64,000 nucleotides of DNA from Hyphomicrobium sp. NDB2Meth4. GTDB lineage: Bacteria > Pseudomonadota > Alphaproteobacteria > Rhizobiales > Hyphomicrobiaceae. Below are positions 15,408 to 23,728 of this stretch, in pieces (position 1 is the first letter of the stretch; the number at the start of each line of letters is the position of its first letter). Below the pieces are notes generated by a model. It made no database searches and had not been told where the DNA came from. It saw only the letters and a program-made list of their open reading frames with translations. The position numbers and the translations under genes were made by a program. The stretch covers positions 920,501 to 984,500 of the forward strand of contig NZ_FPEJ01000001.1 in assembly GCF_900117445.1 (NCBI RefSeq). Direction: 5' to 3'.

Positions 15408-15560
15408 CTGCATATTGTCGCGCATTTTCTGACCTGAGGTCAGCAACTATGCACAGCTTGTTGCGGGAGGCAGCGAGCCGCATCCCTTTGTCTCGACGTC
15501 GTCGTCGAAGCGGGCCACAATGCCCGCCGTAATCGGCAATACAAAACCATAGCGGGTGCC

Positions 15561-16955
15561 ATGGACTTCGACGCAGTTCTTCTGGCCCGTATCCAGTTTG
15601 CGTTTACGGTCTCCTTCCACATCATCTTCCCGAGCTTCACCATCGGGCTCGCGGCGTTCATCGCCACTCTGCTCGTCCGATGGCGCATGACCGGAGAAGA
15701 CCACTTCCATCGGCTCGCTCGCTTCTGGACCAAGATCTTCGCCGTCTCCTTCGCCATGGGCGTCGTTTCCGGCATCGTCATGTCGTACGAGTTCGGCACC
15801 AACTGGAGCAATTTCTCCGTCGTTGTCGGCAACGTGTTGGGGCCCCTCATCGGCTATGAGGTGATTACCGCCTTCTTCCTCGAGGCAACGTTCCTCGGCA
15901 TCATGCTGTTCGGCTGGAAGCGCGTGCCGCCCAACATCCACGTGCTCGCCGCCATTCTTGTCGCCGTCGGCACATCGCTTTCCGCATTCTGGATTTTGTC
16001 TGCCAACAGCTGGATGCAGACCCCGGCGGGCCACGAGGTCCGCGACGGCATCGCCTATCCGGTGGACTGGCTCGCGATCATCTTCAATCCGAGCTTCCCT
16101 TATCGCTTCGCGCACATGTTCACCGCCGCCTACCTCACCACCTCGCTGGTGGTGCTCGCTGTCGGTGCTCGCTACCTCTACAAGGATCGCTTCCCGCAAG
16201 AGGCCAAGACCATGCTGCGCATGGGGCTCGGCATGGTCGCTGTCCTCGCGCCATTGCAGATTTTCATCGGTGATCAGCACGGCCTCAACACGCTCCAGTA
16301 TCAGCCGGCCAAGGTGGCTGCGATCGAGAGCCATTGGGACGGCTCCAAGCCTGCGCCGCTCGTTCTCTTTGCCATCCCGAACGAGAAAGAGGAGCGCAAC
16401 GACTACGAGATTTCGATCCCCCACGGAGCAAGCTGGATATTGAAGCACGAAGCCGACGGTCTCTTCCCCGGCCTCAAGCAGTTCGCCCCTGATGACAGGC
16501 CGCCGGTGTTCCCTGTGTTCGTCGCCTTCCGCCTCATGGTCGGCCTTGGAGTGATCATGCTTGGCATCGGCATGGTTGGCGCGTGGCTGTGGTTCCGGGG
16601 CCGTCTCTTCACCAGCAAATGGTATCTCGGCTGGGTGCAATACGCCTGGCCGCTCGGCTTCATCGCCATCCTATCTGGCTGGTACGTCACCGAGATCGGC
16701 CGACAACCGTGGATCGCCACGGGAATCTTGCGAACGCTCGATGCGGCGTCACCTGTCGCCTTCTCCGCGGTGCTGATCGGACTGGTGCTGTTTGTGCTCG
16801 TCTACGGCGTCGTGTTCTCGATGGGCATCTTTTACATCAACCGCCTCATCGAATACGGCCCGAAGGGCGAAGCCGCAGAAGCGCCGGAAGGTGTTCCGTC
16901 ACGACCGCTTTCGGCGGCCGAGGCAGCCGCGCACGACGCTATTGGGGGGAACTGA
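15561..16955 (+). CDS. cydA: Cytochrome bd-type (cyanide-insensitive) ubiquinol oxidase subunit I
   Basis: A 464-residue subunit I of a bd-family terminal oxidase, which oxidises quinol and reduces oxygen at the inner membrane. It has the N-terminal ARIQFAFTVSFHIIFP with the heme-ligand His20, GYEVITAFFLEATF with the conserved Glu pair, the His in YRFAHMF, and the quinol-loop end WYVTEIGRQPW. The Q-loop is short and the protein shorter than E. coli CydA, which points to the CioA type. It is followed 3 bp later by subunit II. No cydX-like small gene or cydDC is visible. Confidence 0.95.
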   Translation: MDFDAVLLARIQFAFTVSFHIIFPSFTIGLAAFIATLLVRWRMTGEDHFHRLARFWTKIFAVSFAMGVVSGIVMSYEFGTNWSNFSVVVGNVLGPLIGYEVITAFFLEATFLGIMLFGWKRVPPNIHVLAAILVAVGTSLSAFWILSANSWMQTPAGHEVRDGIAYPVDWLAIIFNPSFPYRFAHMFTAAYLTTSLVVLAVGARYLYKDRFPQEAKTMLRMGLGMVAVLAPLQIFIGDQHGLNTLQYQPAKVAAIESHWDGSKPAPLVLFAIPNEKEERNDYEISIPHGASWILKHEADGLFPGLKQFAPDDRPPVFPVFVAFRLMVGLGVIMLGIGMVGAWLWFRGRLFTSKWYLGWVQYAWPLGFIAILSGWYVTEIGRQPWIATGILRTLDAASPVAFSAVLIGLVLFVLVYGVVFSMGIFYINRLIEYGPKGEAAEAPEGVPSRPLSAAEAAAHDAIGGN

Positions 16956-16958
16956 TCC

Positions 16959-17972
16959 ATGGACCAGATCCACTATTGGTTGCCCTTGGTATGGATTGCT
17001 CTGATCGGCACCGCCGTCGCTTTGTACGTCATTCTTGACGGCTTCGATCTCGGGCTCGGCATACTCTTCCCGTTCACGCCGGAGGAGAAGCGCCGCGACG
17101 TGATGATGAACTCGGTGGCGCCCTTCTGGGACGGGAACGAAACCTGGCTCGTCCTCGGTGGCGGCGGATTGTTCGTCGCTTTCCCGCTGGCCTACTCCAT
17201 CATCATGCCGGCACTCTACCTGCCGGTGATCCTCATGCTGCTCGGCTTGATCGCTCGCGGCGTCGCCTTCGAGTTCCGCTGGACTGCCAAGCCCAACCAT
17301 GAGCTCTGGGACAACGCGTTCGCCTGGGGATCCATCGTCGCCTCCTTCATGCAAGGCGTCATCCTCGGTGGCTTGCTGCAGGGTATCAACGTCGAGAATG
17401 GCAGGTTCGCCGGCGGGCCGTTCGACTGGTTTGCACCCTTCCCGCTGTTCACTGGAGCCTCGCTCGTCGTCGGCTACGCGCTGCTAGGCACGACCTGGCT
17501 GGTGATGAAGACCGAGGGCGAACTGGCTGAAAATGCCAGGCGCTGGGCGCACTACTTATTGTTCGCGGTTCTGATCATCATGGCCGTCGTCAGCTTGTGG
17601 ACGCCTCTTGTCTTTGAGCGCATCGCTGACCGCTGGTTCTCCTGGCCGAACCTCGTATACCTCTCGCCCATTCCCCTGCTCACCGCGGTTGCCGCGTTCG
17701 CCTGCTGGTACGGTCTGACGCACGGGCGCGAGGTCATGCCGTTTCTCTCGGCTGTCGCCTTGTTCTTGCTGGGGTTTGCTGGCCTCGCCATCTCCAACGT
17801 CCCCTATCTCGTCCCGCCCTCGGTCACGTTCTGGGAGGCCGCGGCAGTGCCGGAGTCTCAGCTCTTCATGCTGATGGGCGTGCTGGTCATGCTGCCGCTG
17901 ATCCTGGGCTATACGGTGTTTGTCTACTGGTCCTTCCGCGGCAAGGTCCGCGAGGGCGAAGGCTACCACTGA
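16959..17972 (+). CDS. cydB: Cytochrome bd-type ubiquinol oxidase subunit II
   Basis: A 337-residue CydB/CioB membrane subunit with about eight helices. It starts YWLPLVWIALIGTAVALYVILDGFDLGLG, the typical entry with the conserved GFDLG, and has the WDGNETWLVLGGG block near residue 52. Length and motifs match the family. It forms the oxidase with the upstream cydA and is co-transcribed. The enzyme typically serves low-oxygen or cyanide/sulfide-stressed respiration. Confidence 0.95.
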   Translation: MDQIHYWLPLVWIALIGTAVALYVILDGFDLGLGILFPFTPEEKRRDVMMNSVAPFWDGNETWLVLGGGGLFVAFPLAYSIIMPALYLPVILMLLGLIARGVAFEFRWTAKPNHELWDNAFAWGSIVASFMQGVILGGLLQGINVENGRFAGGPFDWFAPFPLFTGASLVVGYALLGTTWLVMKTEGELAENARRWAHYLLFAVLIIMAVVSLWTPLVFERIADRWFSWPNLVYLSPIPLLTAVAAFACWYGLTHGREVMPFLSAVALFLLGFAGLAISNVPYLVPPSVTFWEAAAVPESQLFMLMGVLVMLPLILGYTVFVYWSFRGKVREGEGYH

Positions 17973-18097
17973 GCGGGATGGCGGGCGTGACCGATGCAGT
18001 GCCGCCTGCCATTTTCTCGTACCGGTTCATTGGAACCTTGAGATTCGCCGCAGGCTGCTGGCCGGCGACCATTCGCAATTGACGTTCTGGAGGCTGA

Positions 18098-19588
18098 ATG
18101 CTTGGCTGGCGCAAGCGCAACGATGGCTTTGAGTGGCGCGAGTATGTCCGCACCACGATCCTCGTGCGCCGCAAGCAGCGACGCGACCGCATCGGCGAAG
18201 CGGGCAAAGCAGCCGTCGACAATCTGAAAGCTGCCGGCCAGCGCGGCGCTGCAGCAGGTGCCGAAGGCGTCGTTGCAGTCGGCCGCGGTGCGGTGCATCT
18301 CGGTGCGCAAGGAGCCGCATTGGGTGCAGCGGGTGCCAAAGCCGTCGGCGATGGCGTGCTGCATTACGGCAAGGAGGGCGCCAAGCTCGGAGCCGAAGGT
18401 GCAAAGCTTGGTACCGCTGCCGCCATGGCAGGTGCCGAACGTTTGCGCGCGGCCATGCCCGTTGCCGGCAATTACCTGCAGCGCATGGGCGCCTGGATAC
18501 TTTACGCGCTGGCCTACACCTGGGCGGTGCTTTGCACTCTCGTCGGCATCGCTGCTGACTATCTCGGTCCGCCGCTGGCCCCTATCGGCGGCATCCTGCG
18601 CCAACCTGTGCCGCGGCTTGCAACCTTGCTTTTCGGCAGTGTGGCTCTGCTGGGCGGCATCATCCGCGCTGTCGCCGATGGCTTCGTGCAAGACACCTGG
18701 ATCGTCTTGCTCATCGGCATTGGGCTGCTCGGCGCGCTGGCTCTGGCACACGTCTCGTCGGGCTTCCCGGGTTGGCTCGCAGCGCCGCTGTCATCAGTGC
18801 TCGCCGCGGTGCGCCGCACGCTGGAAACTGCATCATCGAAACCCATCGTGCAGCGCGGGCTGGCTGTTGGATTGATCGCGCTTGTTGTGGTGGCTGCCGG
18901 TTGGCACGTCTGGGGCGCCGCATCGCCGACAACCGCCAAAGCGAGCCGTCAGGCACGCGTCGAGCCGCAGTCTGCGACGGGCAGCACGGCTACGGACGAA
19001 ATCTCCGGTCGCGGCAGCGCAGTCACCGGCGACACTCTGCGGATCGGATCGACGGTTGTGCGCCTCGACGGCATCGAGGCACCTCTCCTTTATCAAACCT
19101 GCATCAGCGCCAAAGGGAGCAGCTGGTCGTGCGGAGATGCTGCCCGCCAGGCGATGGCGCAATTGCTGCGCTCCGACCGCGTATCCTGCGAGCTGAGCGG
19201 CTCCGAGGATGGCGTGAGCACGGGAGAGTGCAAGGTAGGAGACCGCGACCTCGCCGCAGAGCTGGTGCGCGGCGGAAACGTATTCGCGATCCACGGCCTG
19301 TTCAGCGCGTATGGGAGCCTTGAAGACGAGGCCCGCGCCGAAAAAGCCGGTCTCTGGGTGGGCGAGGCAGCGCGCCCGGCGGCATATCGCGAACTCAAGT
19401 GGGAAGAAGCCAAGCGTGCGGCGCCAGATGGCTGCCCGATCAAAGCAACAGTGCGCGGCGGTAAGCGCTATTACGTGCCCTGGGCACGCGGCTACGAGAA
19501 GGTGCGCGTGGCGCGGCGCGGCGAGCGCTGGTTCTGTTCGGAGACGGAAGCGCAGCAGGCCGGTTTTAAATCGGCCGAGCAATCCTGA
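18098..19588 (+). CDS. Membrane protein with C-terminal nuclease-like (SNase/TNase) domain
   Basis: A 496-residue protein in three parts. A basic start (about 1-30) is followed by a Gly/Ala-rich stretch of short repeats (about 45-120, AVGRGAVHLGAQGAALGAAGAKA pattern). Several transmembrane helices occupy about 130-290. The C-terminal thermonuclease-like domain (about 310-430) has VTGDTLRIGSTVVRLDGIEAP, the Cys-containing CISAKGSSWSCG, GVSTGECKVGDRDLAAELVRGG and EARAEKAGLWVG. These are the OB-fold strand, central and end motifs of the SNase family. Whether the catalytic Arg/Glu set is complete is unclear. The nuclease part would face the periplasm. The gene stands alone after cydAB. Confidence 0.8.
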   Translation: MLGWRKRNDGFEWREYVRTTILVRRKQRRDRIGEAGKAAVDNLKAAGQRGAAAGAEGVVAVGRGAVHLGAQGAALGAAGAKAVGDGVLHYGKEGAKLGAEGAKLGTAAAMAGAERLRAAMPVAGNYLQRMGAWILYALAYTWAVLCTLVGIAADYLGPPLAPIGGILRQPVPRLATLLFGSVALLGGIIRAVADGFVQDTWIVLLIGIGLLGALALAHVSSGFPGWLAAPLSSVLAAVRRTLETASSKPIVQRGLAVGLIALVVVAAGWHVWGAASPTTAKASRQARVEPQSATGSTATDEISGRGSAVTGDTLRIGSTVVRLDGIEAPLLYQTCISAKGSSWSCGDAARQAMAQLLRSDRVSCELSGSEDGVSTGECKVGDRDLAAELVRGGNVFAIHGLFSAYGSLEDEARAEKAGLWVGEAARPAAYRELKWEEAKRAAPDGCPIKATVRGGKRYYVPWARGYEKVRVARRGERWFCSETEAQQAGFKSAEQS

Positions 19589-19622
19589 CCGACACGCGGC
19601 AAGCAATACCGCAGAAAAGGAA

Positions 19623-19652
19623 AGCCCGCGCTCCGGGGGAAGAGCGCGGGCT
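19623..19652. terminator. 11-bp perfect hairpin after the nuclease-like gene
   Basis: AGCCCGCGCTC pairs perfectly with GAGCGCGGGCT, 35 bp after the stop. No T-run follows, so it is a transcript end or stabiliser rather than a textbook terminator. The rest of the gap up to 19876 shows nothing else. Confidence 0.5.
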
Positions 19653-19876
19653 GCGATGCGTGACGCCGCTTAGGGGGGACAGGTGGGAGGGCGCCACGTT
19701 CGATGCGGGTATGAAATACCATTGGCGGCCGTTTTGCAAGGAATTCCGGGGTCTCTTTTTGCAAGAGTTAAGAAACAGCTTACATTGCCGTAATGTTTTG
19801 CCTATCGCTGGTTCTTTCATTGCAGCGCGGTAAGATTGGCGAAATACACCTTTCAAAATCCTTGAAAAAGCTGGCC

Positions 19877-20893
19877 TTATAGCTCGCGATCAGCGGGCCG
19901 CACGATCAGTTCGGTAAGTCCGCTGCTTCGCACAATCGTTACGCTGACGGACGTCCCAATCCTCCTTTCGTCCAACATGCGGAAGAGGTCGTCTGCACCT
20001 GTCACCGGCTCACCATCGAGACGCACGATCAGATCGCCTTGCTGCATCCCGGCTTCCGCCGCCGGACTCCCCGCTTGAAGTTCGCGCACCCGAACGGCGC
20101 TTTGCTGTTTCAGCTCCGCCCGATAGGCAACGCGGGCCGGCAACGGCACCTGCTCTGCGACGATGCCGATGCGTGCTCGCCTGACGCGCCCATGCGCGAG
20201 AATCTGCGTCAGCACATGCAGTGCCGTGTTCGACGCGACGGAAAAACAGATGCCCTGCGCGCCGACGATCACCGCGGTGTTGATACCGATCACCTGGCCG
20301 GCGGAGTTGGCCAGCGGACCACCTGAGTTACCAGGATTGAGTGCCGCGTCTGTCTGGATGACGTCGCCAATCAGGCGCCCATTCTGCGCCCGCAAGGATC
20401 GACCGACCGCACTGACGATACCCGCGGTCACGGTCGACTGGAATCCGAGGGGATTACCAATAGCGATCGCGATCTGCCCCTGACGCACACCCTTTGAATT
20501 TGCCAGCTGCGCGGCCGGCAATGTCTCGCTGGTCTCGCCGCGCAGTACGGCAAGGTCTGTGTCGGCATCGCGGCCCAGCGTGCGCGCGCTGAACCGCCGC
20601 CCATCGGACATCGAAATGGTGACGTCCCTTGCGCCTTCGATGACGTGATTGTTGGTGAGGATCAGCCCGTCCGGAGACACAAGTACGCCCGATCCCGTGC
20701 CTTCCGCGCGCCGGCCATTGCGGACCCCGCTCACCTCGACGTGCACGACGGCGGGCGCGACTGTATCGACGACGTCGACGACTGCGCGCGAATAGGAATC
20801 GAGCAACTCCCCGTCATCGACGAAGCTTCCGCCCGCCGACGAACTGCCGCGTGCAGGCTGCATTCCGCCAAGGAAACCAAAGACATTCGGCAT
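19877..20893 (-). CDS. HtrA/DegP-like trypsin-family serine protease with PDZ domain
   Basis: A 338-residue S1C protease. The catalytic triad is His83 (LTNNHVI), Asp113 (DTDLAVL) and Ser190 (LNPGNSGGPL). One PDZ domain follows at about 255-335 (VRVRELQAGSPAAEAGMQQGDLIVRLDGEPV). No signal peptide is visible at this start (MPNVFGFLGGMQPARG), so it may be cytoplasmic or carry an atypical N-terminus. DegP-like quality-control proteases normally act in the periplasm and have one or two PDZ domains. The gene appears to be a single transcription unit. Confidence 0.93.
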   Translation of the reverse strand: MPNVFGFLGGMQPARGSSSAGGSFVDDGELLDSYSRAVVDVVDTVAPAVVHVEVSGVRNGRRAEGTGSGVLVSPDGLILTNNHVIEGARDVTISMSDGRRFSARTLGRDADTDLAVLRGETSETLPAAQLANSKGVRQGQIAIAIGNPLGFQSTVTAGIVSAVGRSLRAQNGRLIGDVIQTDAALNPGNSGGPLANSAGQVIGINTAVIVGAQGICFSVASNTALHVLTQILAHGRVRRARIGIVAEQVPLPARVAYRAELKQQSAVRVRELQAGSPAAEAGMQQGDLIVRLDGEPVTGADDLFRMLDERRIGTSVSVTIVRSSGLTELIVRPADREL

Positions 20894-21033
20894 GCCGTAT
20901 CCCCTTTCTGCGCATCAGGCATCGATCGGCCTCGGCGCATTCCGGCAGATCATATGGGGACGGGCAGGTAGATTTGAGAAGGGCGATGCTATCGGCGAGA
21001 CCTAGCTGAAACGCGTCAGCACGCTCGCTTCAG

Positions 21034-21867
21034 TCAGCGCCAAGAAATCTCGAACGGCGAAAGCTGCAGGCTCGACGCTTCGGGAGGTTTGCCCCGATAT
21101 CCGGCCGCGACCAGCACGCCCGACAGCGTTTCACCGGCATCCTTGCGCAGCAGCACCCTGCGGCTATCGAGCGAAAGCGCGCCATCGACCCAAAGGCTCG
21201 TCTGGCCGTTTTCCTTGCCTGGCTCGTTCAGCACCACTTCCTGTTCGATCCGGATCCAGCGGCCTGTCGGCAATGCTGACCTATTGCCTGATATGCGGCC
21301 GATGCTGCCGGCGGCGGTGGGCGCGATCAAAGGACGGCCATCCCCGTCCCACTCCGGGGAGACGGACAATCCGCCAGCAGAGTCACGCGAGAGCCCTCCC
21401 GAACCGCCAAACACGCCGGGGAGGAATCCACCGCTGCCGAATGCAAACTTGTCGGGCAGAAGAACGCTGTAGCTCAGGCACGCAGCCGTCGCCGGCCTCA
21501 TGCCCGGAGGCGACCAGCGAAACTCGATTCCGTTGTGGGCAGCAGCGTCCTGGTCTGCGCCCGCCGGGAGCTGCCGCAGCTTCACCTCGAGAACATCCTC
21601 CGCCGGACCGCCTGCCGAGCGCACCACGCTGGCATTGTCGATCACGCCTAGATCTCGCAGTCCCGCGCGCGCTTGCAGAGCGATGGCGCTGAGAGGCTTG
21701 CCCTCGCTGTTGTGTAGAGAAAAGCGCGTTGCCGCCGGGTAGCGCGCGCTGCACGGCTGGTCGACATCCTTATGCAAAGCCGCGTAGGCGATGTAGCCGA
21801 TCACGCCGATGCCGGCGATTGCGGCGCCAACGTTGATCAGAAGCTCGAATTGCTTTGGGCTTTTCAT
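21034..21867 (-). CDS. Membrane-anchored polysaccharide-lyase-like (PL14-like) protein
   Basis: A 277-residue protein with a single N-terminal helix (about 12-30) anchoring it outside the inner membrane. The remainder resembles the jelly-roll fold of PL14/alginate-lyase-like proteins: LSYSVLLPDKFAFGSGGFLPGVFGG near residue 130, GRWIRIEQEVVLNEPGKENG near 205, and SLWVDGALSL just after. Such proteins bind or cleave acidic polysaccharide. The fold call rests on these motifs only and the catalytic residues are not verified. It runs divergently from the neighbouring secreted protein. Confidence 0.6.
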   Translation of the reverse strand: MKSPKQFELLINVGAAIAGIGVIGYIAYAALHKDVDQPCSARYPAATRFSLHNSEGKPLSAIALQARAGLRDLGVIDNASVVRSAGGPAEDVLEVKLRQLPAGADQDAAAHNGIEFRWSPPGMRPATAACLSYSVLLPDKFAFGSGGFLPGVFGGSGGLSRDSAGGLSVSPEWDGDGRPLIAPTAAGSIGRISGNRSALPTGRWIRIEQEVVLNEPGKENGQTSLWVDGALSLDSRRVLLRKDAGETLSGVLVAAGYRGKPPEASSLQLSPFEISWR

Positions 21868-22094
21868 CGGCTTGGCGAACCTTCGAGAATTGTCCGGCCC
21901 GCTGTTTTCAGAGCCGCGTCCTGGCTAACACCCATCCCGTTAAAATCCGGGGCCGTCGCCGCCGGGAAGCGCCCTCCCGCGCCATTGCTGGATATCTGCC
22001 TGCTTCAGCTTTTGTTGCCGCGGATACTGAGTTAATAACCGGTTGCGGAAAACGATTTGTCGGTGCGCGTCTTCACGAACAAGGGGAGAGGTTC

Positions 22095-23018
22095 ATGACG
22101 ATCAGGCTGGCGCTGGCAGTTGTTGCCCTGGGAGCCGCGGGATTGTTGTCCGCGCCGCAGGCGCGCGACGCGAGTGTGCTTCCGATGGGCAAGGCGCTGG
22201 AACACAGCCGGTCTGCCTCCCCTGTGATCAACGTGGCCAAGCGCCGTCGCCGCAATGTTGAGACCCGCGAAACCGCCCCGGAAACCTCGGCCATCCCACC
22301 GGGACAGGCAAGCAACGGTGAAGTCCTCTTCGGCGTCCAGGACGTCGGCTTCCTCGTCGACCGCGACGTGATCCGCGTCGGCTCGGAGATCGGCAAGTTT
22401 GACCGCATCCGTCTGCGCGTGCTGCGCAATGAGATCTACGTCACTGATCTCAAGGCCATTTTCGAGGATGGCTCCAGCGAAACTCTGCTTACCGACGCCA
22501 AGGTCCCCGCCAACCGCAAGACCGACTGGATCCCCCTGAACCACAAGGGCTTCATCAAGGAAATCCAGCTGGTCTACCGCTCCAAGCCTGACTTCAAGGG
22601 GCAGGCCCGTGTCGAGGTGTTTGGTGAATACGAAAACGGCTGGCTCGGCCCCAACGGCGAAGGGCGCAAATACAACGATGGCTGGGTGTTGCTCGGCACC
22701 GATACCGCCGGCAGCGTCGGCTTTGACAAGGTGAAGATCCCCGTCGGCCAGAACGAAGGCGGCTTCAAGCAGCTGCGCGTCTCGGTCAAGGATCGCGACA
22801 TCACCATGACGAATCTCGCCGTGGTCTATTCCGATGGCGCCAAGGACGAGATCGAGGCCAACCGCATCAAGGTGGACGCGGACGGCGCCTTCGGGCCAGT
22901 CGATCTGAAGAAGGGGGCCACGATCAAGGAGATCGAGGCCACTTGGCGCTCGCGTGCGATCGCCACTTCGAAGCGCGACCGCGCCTATGCAACCGTCCAG
23001 GTCTGGGGCAAGCACTAA
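22095..23018 (+). CDS. Secreted protein with two copies of a DUF2541-like beta domain
   Basis: A 307-residue protein with a signal peptide (MTIRLALAVVALGAAGLLSAPQA) and then a basic KRRRR stretch. Two related domains follow: FGVQDVGFLVDRDVIRVG...RIRLRVLRNEIYVTDLKAIFEDG near 75-130, and LGTDTAGSVGFDKVKIPVG...QLRVSVKDRDITMTNLAVVYSDG near 200-250. The clear internal duplication suggests a tandem beta-sandwich that binds a surface ligand; the function is unknown. The start is decided by AAGGGGAGAGG ahead of the ATG; the upstream open frame lacks a start signal. Confidence 0.75.
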   Translation: MTIRLALAVVALGAAGLLSAPQARDASVLPMGKALEHSRSASPVINVAKRRRRNVETRETAPETSAIPPGQASNGEVLFGVQDVGFLVDRDVIRVGSEIGKFDRIRLRVLRNEIYVTDLKAIFEDGSSETLLTDAKVPANRKTDWIPLNHKGFIKEIQLVYRSKPDFKGQARVEVFGEYENGWLGPNGEGRKYNDGWVLLGTDTAGSVGFDKVKIPVGQNEGGFKQLRVSVKDRDITMTNLAVVYSDGAKDEIEANRIKVDADGAFGPVDLKKGATIKEIEATWRSRAIATSKRDRAYATVQVWGKH

Positions 23019-23043
23019 GCCCGCAGCGCTGCAGGAAAAGATA

Positions 23044-23078
23044 AAGGCCGGTGCCCGCAAGGCCCGGCCTTCTTCTTA
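23044..23078 (+). terminator. Terminator after the duplicated-domain protein
   Basis: An AAGGCCGG/CCGGCCTT stem is followed by CTTCTTATTT, 26 bp after the stop. It also lies between two convergent genes. Confidence 0.75.
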
Positions 23079-23103
23079 TTTGATCGCGCGAGTGGAGCGC
23101 CCC

Positions 23104-23586
23104 TCAGCCGAGCAATGTCGCTAGCTTGCCCTCGGCCACCATCTTGTCCTTCACCTTTTGCGGAATGGGATAGACCACCGCTTCGCCCTCGAGCGCGCGG
23201 TTGCCTTCCTGGTCTTCCACCCAGCACGCAAACACGACGTTCTTCTCGTTCTTCTCTTTCACCTGCGCCACCGCCGTGTAAGGCGCATTGAGCTTCACCG
23301 GCGCAAGAAACTTCACCGTCTGGCTGCCCCAGATCGCGCCCAGCCCCGGCATGTCCATGCCGAAGATGCCCGAGAACTTGGCCAGCGAGATCATCCCGTG
23401 GGCGATCCGCCCCTTGAACACGGTCTCCTTCGCGTAGTCCTCGTTGAAGTGCGCCGGATTGAAGTCGCCCGAAATCTCGCCGAACTTTTGTACGTCGCTG
23501 TCGCTGACCGAATAGCTACGGCGAATTTCATCGCCAAGGCTGAGATCGCTGAGCGTCTTACAGGCGTGCGGCAAGGGATTGGACAT
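23104..23586 (-). CDS. MaoC-family (R)-enoyl-CoA hydratase
   Basis: A 160-residue hot-dog-fold protein. The hydratase-2 motif GDFNPAHFNEDYAKET...KGRIAHGM lies at about 37-63 and carries the catalytic Asp and His of (R)-specific enoyl-CoA hydratases. It hydrates trans-2-enoyl-CoA to the (R)-3-hydroxyacyl form, as used for polyhydroxyalkanoate or in ethylmalonyl-CoA-type routes. Which substrate applies here is unknown. The start could be up to seven codons further upstream. It follows ppc on the same strand but beyond a terminator, so it is probably a separate unit. Confidence 0.85.
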   Translation of the reverse strand: MSNPLPHACKTLSDLSLGDEIRRSYSVSDSDVQKFGEISGDFNPAHFNEDYAKETVFKGRIAHGMISLAKFSGIFGMDMPGLGAIWGSQTVKFLAPVKLNAPYTAVAQVKEKNEKNVVFACWVEDQEGNRALEGEAVVYPIPQKVKDKMVAEGKLATLLG

Positions 23587-23676
23587 CGCGGAAGGCTCCA
23601 TTCTCATCTATCGGCGGTGGAATGTTTCACGGAAGCACATGCCTGAGCAACCGCGCCGATCTGCGCATGTCACGCA

Positions 23677-23705
23677 AAAGAGCCGGCCCCGCGAGGAGCC
23701 GGCTT
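23677..23705 (-). terminator. Terminator of the serine-cycle block after ppc
   Basis: On the minus strand AGCCGGC and GCCGGCT form the stem and CTTTT follows, about 24 bp after the ppc stop. Confidence 0.8.
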
Positions 23706-23728
23706 TTCAACAAGCTCGATAGATTGGA

